Assembly: GCA_023428135.1 (NCBI GenBank)
Contig: JAEYZG010000021.1
Coordinates: 167,972-231,971, forward strand
Source of the DNA: Bacteroidota bacterium
GTDB lineage: Bacteria > Bacteroidota > Bacteroidia > Cytophagales > Cytophagaceae
Direction: 5' to 3'
DNA length: 64,000 bases
Position numbers and translations under genes: made by a program. Below the pieces are notes generated by a model that worked only from the letters and a program-made list of their open reading frames with translations, ran no database searches and was not told the origin of the DNA. Positions 54,057 through 61,788 of the stretch are shown piece by piece; position 1 is the first letter of the stretch, and every line of letters begins with the position of its first letter.

Positions 54057-54866
54057 CTAAACTTTGTGATTAAATTTTCTAAGTTTTATTTCTGTTAGTT
54101 TTTTCTTGGTACTTAGGGCAAAGTCTCCTTTCATCATCCAATCATAGTATGAAGGGTCTTTTTGCAACACATCCGTAACCTTCATGTTCTTATATTTTCC
54201 AAAGTTGAATACTTCTTCACCTTTATCGTTAAGAACCATTCTACCTGCCAGATCGACAAATTGGGAAGCTGTGAGTTCATGCAATGCATTCATGTCGTTT
54301 TTAACCGGAAAGAATTCCTTGCCATCTCCATCTTTAATCTTGCAGCCTTCATATTTTATAATCTGGGCTTTCAGAACTTCGAAAGTGGCAATGGTATCCG
54401 CTTCTGCACTATGAGCTCCCTCAAGGTCTTTATTGCAATAGTACTTATATGCGGCAGAAAGGTTACGTGGTTCCATCAAATGATAGATTCTTTGTGCATC
54501 TACCATTTTCCTGTTAGTGATATCGAAATCAACTCCAGCTCTTAAAAATTCCTCTACAAGTACAGGTACATCAAAACGAAGAATATTAAACCCAGCAAGG
54601 TCACAGCCCTGAAGCATTGTGGCAAACTGAGCAGCTACGCTTTTAAAGGTTGGTTTATCTTTTACATCTTCATCATAAATACCATGAATGAGACTGGATT
54701 CCAGAGGTATTGGTATTGTAGGATTTATCCTGGTGGTTTTAATGATTTGCTCATTATTAGGCATTACCTTTAGTACGGAAATTTCGACAATTCTGTCGTT
54801 GGTAATGTTTGTACCTGTTGTCTCCAGGTCAAAAAAAGCGAGAGGTTTTTTAAGATTTAGCCCCAT
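54057..54866 (-). CDS. DEDDh 3'-5' exonuclease (DnaQ-like)
   Basis: 269 residues from the ATG at 54866 (MGLNLKKPLAFFDLETTG); a GTG 42 bases upstream is the alternative. AFFDLETTG gives the first Asp/Glu, GFNILRFDVPVL the second Asp, and EGAHSAEADTIATFEVLKAQ the His and last Asp of the DEDDh set. The C-terminal half adds FNFGKYKNMKVTDVLQKDPS, as in DnaQ-like proteins of Bacteroidota. It may be a polymerase-associated or stand-alone DNA repair exonuclease. Confidence 0.92.
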   Translation of the reverse strand: MGLNLKKPLAFFDLETTGTNITNDRIVEISVLKVMPNNEQIIKTTRINPTIPIPLESSLIHGIYDEDVKDKPTFKSVAAQFATMLQGCDLAGFNILRFDVPVLVEEFLRAGVDFDITNRKMVDAQRIYHLMEPRNLSAAYKYYCNKDLEGAHSAEADTIATFEVLKAQIIKYEGCKIKDGDGKEFFPVKNDMNALHELTASQFVDLAGRMVLNDKGEEVFNFGKYKNMKVTDVLQKDPSYYDWMMKGDFALSTKKKLTEIKLRKFNHKV

Positions 54867-54969
54867 TGATGTTTTACTGAAAATTGATAACTGGTTCTGA
54901 TTTTCCACAGTGAAAACTGAAGTTAATGATTCCTCTTTCAGTAAATAACCATGATAAATATTTGACTAA

Positions 54970-55009
54970 AATAATAAAGCAATTGAAAGTTTCCAATTGC
55001 TTTATTATT
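54970..55009. terminator. Hairpin terminator downstream of mpl
   Basis: 16-base perfect stem AATAATAAAGCAATTG / CAATTGCTTTATTATT with an 8-base loop, 5 bases beyond the mpl stop on the minus strand. Confidence 0.85.
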
Positions 55010-55013
55010 AAAA

Positions 55014-56390
55014 TTATTGTTGAACTATCTCCTGGGCAAGTTTCTTCAGATCAAAGCCTCCAAAGTTTCCTGAGCTCATCAGTAAGAGGTTTTTACCTTT
55101 CCAGTTTGTTTTTAAGATAAACTCTTTTAAAGATTGATTTTCAGTAAATACTTTTAACTTGTCATTGTTAAAAGCTTTAATTATATCTTCTGGTGAAATA
55201 GGATCAAGCTTTTTATGCTCAAGGGTTTGCGGATTAAAATATACAACCGGAAGATCAGCTGACTTAAACGTATCTTTGTATTGTACTAAGAACTCCTTAT
55301 TTAAAGAACTGAAAGTGTGTAGTTCAAGGATAGCAACCAGTTCATTATCTGGAAATTGCTTTTTTACTGCTGCAGTTGAAGCCTTTAGCTTTGAGGGGGC
55401 GTGCGCAAAGTCTTTGAATACAGTGGTTTCATTTGTTTTCTCAAGCACTTCCAGTCTGTTTGCTGCTCCTTTAAAACTTTGAATAGCTTCATAGAACATC
55501 TCATCTGTTATTCCAAGTTTTGAAAGTACTGTTTTAGCGCCACTCAGATTGCGCATATTATGCTTTCCGAAAATCTGTACCGGAATTTTTTTATTGTGAT
55601 CAATCAAATATGTCTGACCATTGATAATATCGTGCTTATGAGCTCCATATGCAATTCCTTGTACATCTTCTCGTTCTTTTCTGCAAATTACAGAAACAAG
55701 ATCATCGTTCTCACAGAAAATCAAGGTACCTCCTTTAGGTGAGGAATCTGCAAAAAGATCAAATTGCTTTACGTATTCATCATATGTAGGATAAACATTA
55801 ATGTGATCCCATGCGATTCCACTCATCAGACCTATATGATGTCGGTAATGGAGGAATTTAGGGGTTTTGTCTATTGGAGAAGATAAATATTCATCACCTT
55901 CAATGATGATAATAGGAGCATCTTCAGTTAATTTTACCATCAAATCAAATCCTTCGATCTGAGCCCCAACAAGATAGTCGAACTTTCTGTTGAAGTGTTT
56001 CAGAACGTGAAGAATCATGGAAGTGATGGTAGTTTTCCCATGGCTTCCTGCTATTACTATTCTTTGTTTGTCTATTGATTGGTGATAGACATATTCAGGA
56101 AAAGAATAGATTTTTAATCCAAGTTCCTGGGCCTTTATTAATTCCGGGTTGTTCTTACTTGCATGCATGCCAAGAATGACAGCATCTAATTCAGTAGAAA
56201 TTTTTTCAGGAAACCAGCCAATTTTTTCAGGAAGGATTCCTGCTTTTTCAAGTCTGCTTCTTGAAGGTTCAAAAATTTCATCATCTGATCCTGTTACTAT
56301 TAAACCTTTTTGATGCAAAGCGAGGGCGAGATTATGCATTGCACTGCCTCCGATTGCAATAAAATGGACTTTTTGCCTTTTGGGGTTCAT
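55014..56390 (-). CDS. mpl: UDP-N-acetylmuramate tripeptide ligase (murein recycling)
   Basis: 458 residues from the ATG at 56390. Mur ligase fold: HFIAIGGSAMHNLALALHQK at the N-terminus, ATP loop VIAGSHGKTTITSMILHVL, EGDEYLSSPIDKTPKFLHYR, MSGIAWDHINVYPTYDEY, and C-terminal VFKDFAHAPSKLKASTAAV. The order and the HIxxHINVYP-like motif fit Mpl, which joins the recycled tripeptide L-Ala-gamma-D-Glu-mDap to UDP-MurNAc in the cytosol. Divergent from dnaB. Confidence 0.93.
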   Translation of the reverse strand: MNPKRQKVHFIAIGGSAMHNLALALHQKGLIVTGSDDEIFEPSRSRLEKAGILPEKIGWFPEKISTELDAVILGMHASKNNPELIKAQELGLKIYSFPEYVYHQSIDKQRIVIAGSHGKTTITSMILHVLKHFNRKFDYLVGAQIEGFDLMVKLTEDAPIIIIEGDEYLSSPIDKTPKFLHYRHHIGLMSGIAWDHINVYPTYDEYVKQFDLFADSSPKGGTLIFCENDDLVSVICRKEREDVQGIAYGAHKHDIINGQTYLIDHNKKIPVQIFGKHNMRNLSGAKTVLSKLGITDEMFYEAIQSFKGAANRLEVLEKTNETTVFKDFAHAPSKLKASTAAVKKQFPDNELVAILELHTFSSLNKEFLVQYKDTFKSADLPVVYFNPQTLEHKKLDPISPEDIIKAFNNDKLKVFTENQSLKEFILKTNWKGKNLLLMSSGNFGGFDLKKLAQEIVQQ

Positions 56391-56537
56391 CAATTCCTAT
56401 TTTGGGACTGCAAAATTAAAATAAATTAAGAGAGCTACAAACAGTTGTATAGAATATGACTTTTCCTGTGAATAACTATGAGGATAATTTAATGGAAAAT
56501 AAAAGCGGTCTAACCCTGAAGTTTTAATGACTTATTA

Positions 56538-56545
56538 TATTTTTG
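56538..56545 (+). promoter_or_regulatory. Candidate -7 promoter box of dnaB
   Basis: TATTTTTG matches TAnnTTTG exactly, with CCTG ending 19 bases upstream as a partial -33 element. It lies before the ATG at 56554 and supports that start over the upstream ATG at 56527, but the implied leader is very short. Confidence 0.4.
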
Positions 56546-56553
56546 TTAACAAT

Positions 56554-58128
56554 ATGGAGTCAGAAAAATCGGTAAGAAAACATTCAGGTAAGAATAAATT
56601 AGCACAAACTGGTCTTATTCAGTCATTAGGGAAAATGCCACCTCAGGCATCTGAACTTGAACAGGCTGTTTTAGGTGCTTTAATGATTGAAAAGGAAGCC
56701 TTAACCATTGTAATAGATATTTTAAAACCGGAAAGTTTTTATCACGAAAAACATCAGAAAATATATGCCTGTATATTGGAACTTTTTGATGAATCTGAGC
56801 CGGTTGATATTTTAACAGTTACCCAAAAGCTAAGAACCAAAGGAGAGCTTGAGTTTGCGGGAGGTGCATATTATGTTACAGAACTCACTACCCGAGTCAG
56901 TTCTGCTGCCAACATTGAAACCCATGCCCGTATCATATCTGAGCAGGCTATTAAAAGAGAGCTTATTTCCATAGCTTCTGAAATTCAAAGAGAAGCTTTT
57001 GAAGATACTACAGACGTTTTTGAATTGCTGAACAGGACGGAACAGTCTCTTTATCAGGTTTCTGAAGCGAATATCAGAAAGAATTATGCTGAGATGAGAG
57101 CTATTTTAAGAGAAGCTCTAGATGAACTTGTTTCCAGAAGAAATCAGGAAAATGCACTTACAGGGGTGCCAAGTGGATTCACAGATCTGGACAGAATTAC
57201 ATCAGGCTGGCAAAAAAGTGATCTTATCATCCTGGCAGCTCGTCCAGGTATGGGTAAAACTGCATTCGTTGTCTCAGCAATGAGAAATGCTGCTGTAGAT
57301 TTTAAAAAGGGAGTTGCAATCTTTTCACTAGAGATGTCTGCTGTACAGTTAGTAAACAGGTTGATCTCCGCAGAAGCTGAGCTTGATAGTGAAAAAATCA
57401 AAAAAGGAAATCTGGAAGAATATGAGTGGCAGCAGTTGCATCACAAAATCAGAAAACTTGATTCTGCGCCTATTTTTATAGATGATACTCCCGGCCTTTC
57501 AATTCGAGAGCTTCGTACTAAATGTCGAAGATTGAAAGCAAAGAACGATATCCAAATGGTTATCATAGATTACCTACAGCTCATGACTGCAGAAGGCGGA
57601 AAAGGCGGACCTGGAAACAGGGAGCAGGAAATTTCTCAGATTTCAAGGGCTTTAAAGAACCTTGCAAAAGAAATAAGTGTGCCGGTAATCGCACTTTCTC
57701 AGCTAAGCCGGGCCGTGGAAACCAGGGGGGGAGATAAGAAGCCGCAGTTATCAGACTTAAGGGAATCCGGAGCTATTGAGCAGGATGCCGATATGGTGGT
57801 TTTCCTTTATCGTCCAGAATATTATAAGATTGATGAGGATGAGATGGGGAATTCATTAAAAGGAATGGGTGAGGTAATTATTGCCAAGCACAGAAATGGT
57901 AGTCTTGATAGTGTTTTTCTCAAGTTTATTGGGAAATACACCAAATTTGCCGATCTTGAAAAATCGTCATTCGGAGGAGGTGGAGGAGGTGCCAGTCCTA
58001 TCGAAGACAATTACAATCCTAATAATTTTGATTCTGGTGGAGCGAAGACTTTCAGTAGTAAAATTAATGACTTCGGAAAACAAAATAGCCCTGAAGGTGG
58101 TAATGACGATGACTCAGTTCCTTTTTAA
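56554..58128 (+). CDS. dnaB: Replicative DNA helicase DnaB
   Basis: 524 residues from the ATG at 56554. N-terminal DnaB domain (MPPQASELEQAVLGALMIEK, IYACILELFDESEPVDILTV). C-terminal RecA-like domain: LAARPGMGKTAFVVSAM (Walker A), AIFSLEMSAVQLVNRLISAE, MVIIDYLQLMTAEGG (Walker B), LSQLSRAVETRGGDKKPQLS, DLRESGAIEQDADMVVFLYR, IIAKHRNGSLDSVFLKF (Arg finger region). A Gly-rich tail of about 55 residues ends NDDDSVPF, like the SSB C-terminal tip. Unwinds DNA at the fork. Confidence 0.96.
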   Translation: MESEKSVRKHSGKNKLAQTGLIQSLGKMPPQASELEQAVLGALMIEKEALTIVIDILKPESFYHEKHQKIYACILELFDESEPVDILTVTQKLRTKGELEFAGGAYYVTELTTRVSSAANIETHARIISEQAIKRELISIASEIQREAFEDTTDVFELLNRTEQSLYQVSEANIRKNYAEMRAILREALDELVSRRNQENALTGVPSGFTDLDRITSGWQKSDLIILAARPGMGKTAFVVSAMRNAAVDFKKGVAIFSLEMSAVQLVNRLISAEAELDSEKIKKGNLEEYEWQQLHHKIRKLDSAPIFIDDTPGLSIRELRTKCRRLKAKNDIQMVIIDYLQLMTAEGGKGGPGNREQEISQISRALKNLAKEISVPVIALSQLSRAVETRGGDKKPQLSDLRESGAIEQDADMVVFLYRPEYYKIDEDEMGNSLKGMGEVIIAKHRNGSLDSVFLKFIGKYTKFADLEKSSFGGGGGGASPIEDNYNPNNFDSGGAKTFSSKINDFGKQNSPEGGNDDDSVPF

Positions 58129-58145
58129 ATAATAAATCAAGGTCC

Positions 58146-58685
58146 ATGAAATTTATATCCCATCAGGAAATAAACCCCGTCATTTGTGGATATTACATTC
58201 ACCCAATGGACCTTGAAGTACCCAAAGACAAAGAGTTGTTTGTTAAGATTATAAAAGGGCTTTTCAAACCAGGCGATGAGATGTATTTCATTGCTTATGG
58301 GAGAGAGAATAGCGATTTGGATTTTGATTTAATACGAGAGCAATTCTACGAATTTGGAGATATTAAAGAAGTGGAACTGGAAAGGGTGGATGATATAGCT
58401 TGTCTGTGTAGGATACCCTATGTGAAAGAAAGACATCGTTTAATTTTTGCGCTTTGGTCATTTTTTAAATCACTTCGTTTTTTTAATCCATTACCAGATC
58501 TGGATTGGAAAACATTTTCTTCTTATGATTGCAATTTATTCGAATCAGATCCTGAGGGCAGGAAAATGTTCGCGTTTAACTTCATGAGTTATCTTTGCAT
58601 TAAAGGGTCCGGAGGTGAAAGTATGATGATCAATTATAAAAAGGAATATACTCTTCCTGATATACATCAACTGATAGGCATTTAA
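58146..58685 (+). CDS. Hypothetical protein, 179 residues
   Basis: Soluble, aromatic-rich protein. Contains INPVICGYYIHPMDLEVPKD near the start, YFIAYGRENSDLDFDLIREQ, and CRIPYVKERHRLIFALWSFF. No signal peptide and no recognised catalytic motif. It follows dnaB by 17 bases on the same strand and may be its co-transcribed partner. I do not recognise the family. Confidence 0.7.
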   Translation: MKFISHQEINPVICGYYIHPMDLEVPKDKELFVKIIKGLFKPGDEMYFIAYGRENSDLDFDLIREQFYEFGDIKEVELERVDDIACLCRIPYVKERHRLIFALWSFFKSLRFFNPLPDLDWKTFSSYDCNLFESDPEGRKMFAFNFMSYLCIKGSGGESMMINYKKEYTLPDIHQLIGI

Positions 58686-58701
58686 TTATTAAATGTATTA
58701 A

Positions 58702-59136
58702 CTACTCTTTCTTTGTATAAGAAGAAATCTGTTGCATGAGATAAGAATAGAGTTCCTTGATTTCTGAAGGAGCGTCTTTGCTTCCGCTTCCCCAGACATA
58801 CCTGTATGTTTTACCATCTTTCTCAATTTCTATAAAATGAAAAAGATTACCAGGTCTATTATATTTTAAAGATTCAACCTTTACCTTTTTAAGCTCTTTA
58901 TTAATACTCTTTATATTGTTTTTATTCAGTGTGCCTATTTTTTCCTGAGACTTGCTGCCATGAAAGCCTTCTGTAGCGTATATTTCACCATCTTCAGTAA
59001 AACCATAAGTTTTTTCCATACCAGTAAACCCTCCGCCGCTGCCAAACTCCACAGAGTTATATATTAGCTTTTTTGAACCTGCACAAGCAAATGAACAAAG
59101 TAAAAGCGAGGAAATTATAATTCTGGAGAATATCAT
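58702..59136 (-). CDS. Small predicted lipoprotein
   Basis: 144 residues. Lipobox LCSFAC followed by AGSKK, so probably a lipid-anchored protein. The mature part begins LIYNSVEFGSGGGFTGMEKT, includes YATEGFHGSKSQEKIGTL and a Lys-rich helix (LKKVKVESLKYN), then FHFIEIEKDGKTYRYVWGSG. The pattern recalls small uncharacterised Bacteroidota lipoproteins; no function proposed. Confidence 0.7.
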   Translation of the reverse strand: MIFSRIIISSLLLCSFACAGSKKLIYNSVEFGSGGGFTGMEKTYGFTEDGEIYATEGFHGSKSQEKIGTLNKNNIKSINKELKKVKVESLKYNRPGNLFHFIEIEKDGKTYRYVWGSGSKDAPSEIKELYSYLMQQISSYTKKE

Positions 59137-59182
59137 AAACTTACAATCAATTTTAAAAATTAAATTCTGGTTAAAAATAAAA

Positions 59183-59204
59183 AATGCCTGATTAAACAGG
59201 CATT
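59183..59204 (-). terminator. Hairpin after the basic secreted protein gene
   Basis: 8-base stem AATGCCTG / CAGGCATT with a 6-base loop, 5 bases beyond the stop of the minus-strand gene, followed on that strand by TTTTTATTTT. Confidence 0.8.
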
Positions 59205-59208
59205 AAAA

Positions 59209-59448
59209 TTACTTATATTTTTTCTTGAATTGCTTTTCTTGTTTAGCGAGCTTATTTTTTTTCTTTTCAAGTTTTATTTTATCGCTATACATTTCATCCT
59301 GGTTTCTTAGTTTTTTACGTTCCTTTTTCAGTTTCTTAACTTCTTTTCCAGGACCAGCAAGGCTGATGTGATTGTCAGCAGCCATTAGTGAAGATGCAGA
59401 AGATAGAGAAATCATCGCAGCTGCTGCCATTACAAACAGTTTTTTCAT
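59209..59448 (-). CDS. Small secreted Lys-rich protein
   Basis: 79 residues from the ATG at 59448; the longer frame starts at the ATG at 59475 and adds 9 residues before the signal peptide. Signal peptide MKKLFVMAAAAMISLSSASS ending LMA before ADNH. The mature part of about 55 residues is dominated by Lys and Glu (KKLKKERKKLRNQ, KLEKKKNKLAKQEKQFKKKY) and should be one long charged helix. Exported; may bind nucleic acid, lipid or cell wall. No family recognised. It ends at a hairpin. Confidence 0.75.
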   Translation of the reverse strand: MKKLFVMAAAAMISLSSASSLMAADNHISLAGPGKEVKKLKKERKKLRNQDEMYSDKIKLEKKKNKLAKQEKQFKKKYK

Positions 59449-59593
59449 AGCTTTTAATTTTTGATGAATAATCATTAATTGTTGGATATTAGCCTAAACC
59501 GGCAAACAAAAAAAATAGTTCCTCTTGCAATTTCTCTTGTTAGGATACTTTTTTGTTCAGTGATATTTTTATCTATCTTTGCAAAAAAATATT

Positions 59594-59667
59594 CGGGGTG
59601 TAGCGCAGCCTGGTAGCGTACTTGCATGGGGTGCAAGGGGTCGTGGGTTCAAATCCCGCCACCCCGA
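59594..59667 (+). tRNA. tRNA-Pro (anticodon GGG)
   Basis: Complete cloverleaf: acceptor CGGGGTG / CACCCCG, D-arm GCGCAGCCTGGTAGCGT, anticodon stem CTTGC / GCAAG with loop ATGGGGT (anticodon GGG at positions 34-36), T-arm GTGGG TTCAAAT CCCGC and discriminator A. CCA is not encoded. It strongly resembles bacterial tRNA-Pro. It is the probable integration target of the downstream recombinase. Confidence 0.96.
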
Positions 59668-59670
59668 CTT

Positions 59671-59697
59671 GTAACCGCCTGTTAGTTAGGTGGTTAC
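59671..59697 (+). terminator. Terminator hairpin after tRNA-Pro
   Basis: 9-base stem GTAACCGCC / GGTGGTTAC with one G-T pair, 3 bases after the tRNA 3' end and followed by AAATATTTTAACTTTTTT. Confidence 0.75.
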
Positions 59698-59762
59698 AAA
59701 ATATTTTAACTTTTTTGTACAGAAAAAAGCCAATTTTTTATTATTATTTTTATAAATATTTT

Positions 59763-59787
59763 AGGGCAAAATACTCTCCTGTGCCCT
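59763..59787. promoter_or_regulatory. Inverted repeat immediately before the recombinase start
   Basis: AGGGCA and TGCCCT separated by 13 bases, ending one base before the ATG at 59789. Might be a recombinase arm-type or autoregulatory site; only symmetry supports this. Confidence 0.35.
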
Positions 59788-59788
59788 A

Positions 59789-61039
59789 ATGAGACCTAAA
59801 ATCAGAAAGTATATAATTGAAGATTATTCAGTAAATGATTCTACTATATATCCTTATGAACTAGGAAGAGTAGTGATTCCTAAGGATGACAATGGAAGAC
59901 CTAATCTTAAAAAGGATTGGTATGTAGAATATCGGATATGGAATATAGACCTGGAAAGGCTAGTACGAAAGCGAGAAAGCAAAGGACTAAATAAATTCGC
60001 CACAGTAAGTCAAAGGAATAAAGCAGCAAGAATTCTTAAAAGAGAAATTGATGTCTTGTTAATTAATGGGGCTGTTACTATACTGAAAAGCAGGAACGGT
60101 CAAAGTGGTATTGATCTTAATACAGCTAGACTTCTGAATGCTTTTGACTTTGCATGCAAGATAAAGTTCTTGGATTTAGAAAAGGGAACAAAGTCAGGTT
60201 TTAAATCTCTTAGAAAGCATTTAGTATCGTGGTATAACCATGAACCAAAGTATGAAGCCTTTCTCTTCAAAGAGTACACTACTCAGATAGTATATCAATT
60301 CTTTGATTTTTTAAGTACTACAATTGTAGATACTAAAAAGAAAAAGGTAATGAGTAAAAAGACTTATAACAACTATGTAGGTTACCTTTCGATTATTTTT
60401 AATTTTTACATAGACAGAGAATTGATCCGCCACAATCCAGTAACTAAAGTAAAGAGGAAAAAGGCGTATTCTGGAAAGCACATCCCATATAGTGATGATG
60501 AAATAGAAAGAATAAAGAAACATATTATTGAGAAAGAAGATCATCAACTATTATTATTTATTCAATTCATATATTTTGGCTTTTTCAGACCAACAGAAGA
60601 GTTAAGGTATTTGAAGATCGATAACATCAAAAAAGATACAATTTATATTCCTCCGGAAATTGCTAAAAACGATAGAGGGCAGCATATCAGAATACCAAGA
60701 GGTCTAGAAATAATCATTGAAGAAAAGAAATTGCGAGATTATCCTAAAAGTTTTTATATCTTTTCTGCTGAAGGTTCACCTGGGCTTGATCATGTTGGTC
60801 AAAATTATTTCTATAGAAGACATAGAAAAGTGTTAGACACTCTTGGTTTATATGGATTCGGTAAGGACTTGTATAGTTATAAACATACTGGAAATATTAG
60901 GCTCTTTAAAGCTGGAGCAGATATAAAGACAGTACAAGAACAGAACCGACACTCATCGATGCAACAGACTGACACCTATTTGAGAGATCTCGGGCTTTTT
61001 CGGGATGGGAGAGAGCTAGATATTTTTCCGGATTTTTGA
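59789..61039 (+). CDS. Tyrosine recombinase / integrase of a genomic island
   Basis: 416 residues. An N-terminal arm/core-binding part with SAM-like helices (KTYNNYVGYLSIIFNFYIDR and HNPVTKVKRKKAYSGKHIPY), then the catalytic domain: Arg267 in FFRPTEEL, Lys293 in EIAKNDRG, His366-x4-Arg371 in KHTGNIR, His388 in NRHSSMQQ and nucleophile Tyr397 in DTYLRDLG. All key residues are present, so it should be active. It reads away from tRNA-Pro, 121 bases downstream of it, the standard arrangement for an element integrated in the tRNA 3' end. The other attachment site is not in the window. Confidence 0.93.
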   Translation: MRPKIRKYIIEDYSVNDSTIYPYELGRVVIPKDDNGRPNLKKDWYVEYRIWNIDLERLVRKRESKGLNKFATVSQRNKAARILKREIDVLLINGAVTILKSRNGQSGIDLNTARLLNAFDFACKIKFLDLEKGTKSGFKSLRKHLVSWYNHEPKYEAFLFKEYTTQIVYQFFDFLSTTIVDTKKKKVMSKKTYNNYVGYLSIIFNFYIDRELIRHNPVTKVKRKKAYSGKHIPYSDDEIERIKKHIIEKEDHQLLLFIQFIYFGFFRPTEELRYLKIDNIKKDTIYIPPEIAKNDRGQHIRIPRGLEIIIEEKKLRDYPKSFYIFSAEGSPGLDHVGQNYFYRRHRKVLDTLGLYGFGKDLYSYKHTGNIRLFKAGADIKTVQEQNRHSSMQQTDTYLRDLGLFRDGRELDIFPDF

Positions 61040-61175
61040 TATTTATTGTTCATCTATAAATAAAAATTAAATTTACAATTTGAGATTATATTGATTTAAT
61101 TGAAAAAATATATGCACCTTACGTCAATATAAAACTAAGTATATTAATCTAAAATGACCTTCATATAAACCAATT

Positions 61176-61745
61176 ATGGAAATAGTGATCGGAATATTGG
61201 GAATACTTGTCGGAATTGTAATTGCAGTTGTACCCTTTCTATGGAGGAGATATATTGCACGACCAGAATTGACAATAGATATAATTAAAGAGGGAGGCTC
61301 AAGTTCACCCATTGGACTAAGTTCCAAAAATAAACTTGAAGAAGATGGTTCCATTGATGCTAGAACTGCAATTCGAATTTTCGAATTGAGATGGAAATTT
61401 AAAATTAGGGTTACTAACAATTCTGAATTGACTGCATTTTATCCTGAATTAACTTTTAATCCTAATGGACCTAAATTTGTCTTGATTGAAAAATTAAACA
61501 GCCTTCAGCCTATTAAATCAACAGAGACAATAGAACTGAGTGTTGAGTATAGGAAGTATGAAGAAAAAACTGGAGAAGAAAGGACAGATGTTGGACGACA
61601 GTTGCCCAAAGAATTTAGTGACCTAGGACTTCTTCTTAGTTACCAAAATTCGAACAAAATTAAATTTTACACTTTGTATGATTTTAATGAATCGAATAAT
61701 ACATTTTTAAAAAAGAGGCCAAGAGAATATAGAAACAACTTGTAA
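61176..61745 (+). CDS. Membrane-anchored protein of unknown function in the island
   Basis: 189 residues. One N-terminal transmembrane helix (VIGILGILVGIVIAVVPFLW then RRY), so the rest faces the cytoplasm by the positive-inside rule. The soluble part is beta-rich (RPELTIDIIKEGG, LRWKFKIRVTNNSELTAFYP, TIELSVEYRKYEEKTGEER) and resembles no domain I can name. It lies 43 bases upstream of the AIPR gene on the same strand, suggesting joint expression and perhaps a joint role in phage defence. Confidence 0.7.
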   Translation: MEIVIGILGILVGIVIAVVPFLWRRYIARPELTIDIIKEGGSSSPIGLSSKNKLEEDGSIDARTAIRIFELRWKFKIRVTNNSELTAFYPELTFNPNGPKFVLIEKLNSLQPIKSTETIELSVEYRKYEEKTGEERTDVGRQLPKEFSDLGLLLSYQNSNKIKFYTLYDFNESNNTFLKKRPREYRNNL

Positions 61746-61788
61746 CATAAGCCAAGTTAAATTTTGATTAGAATTGAATTAGTGAAAT

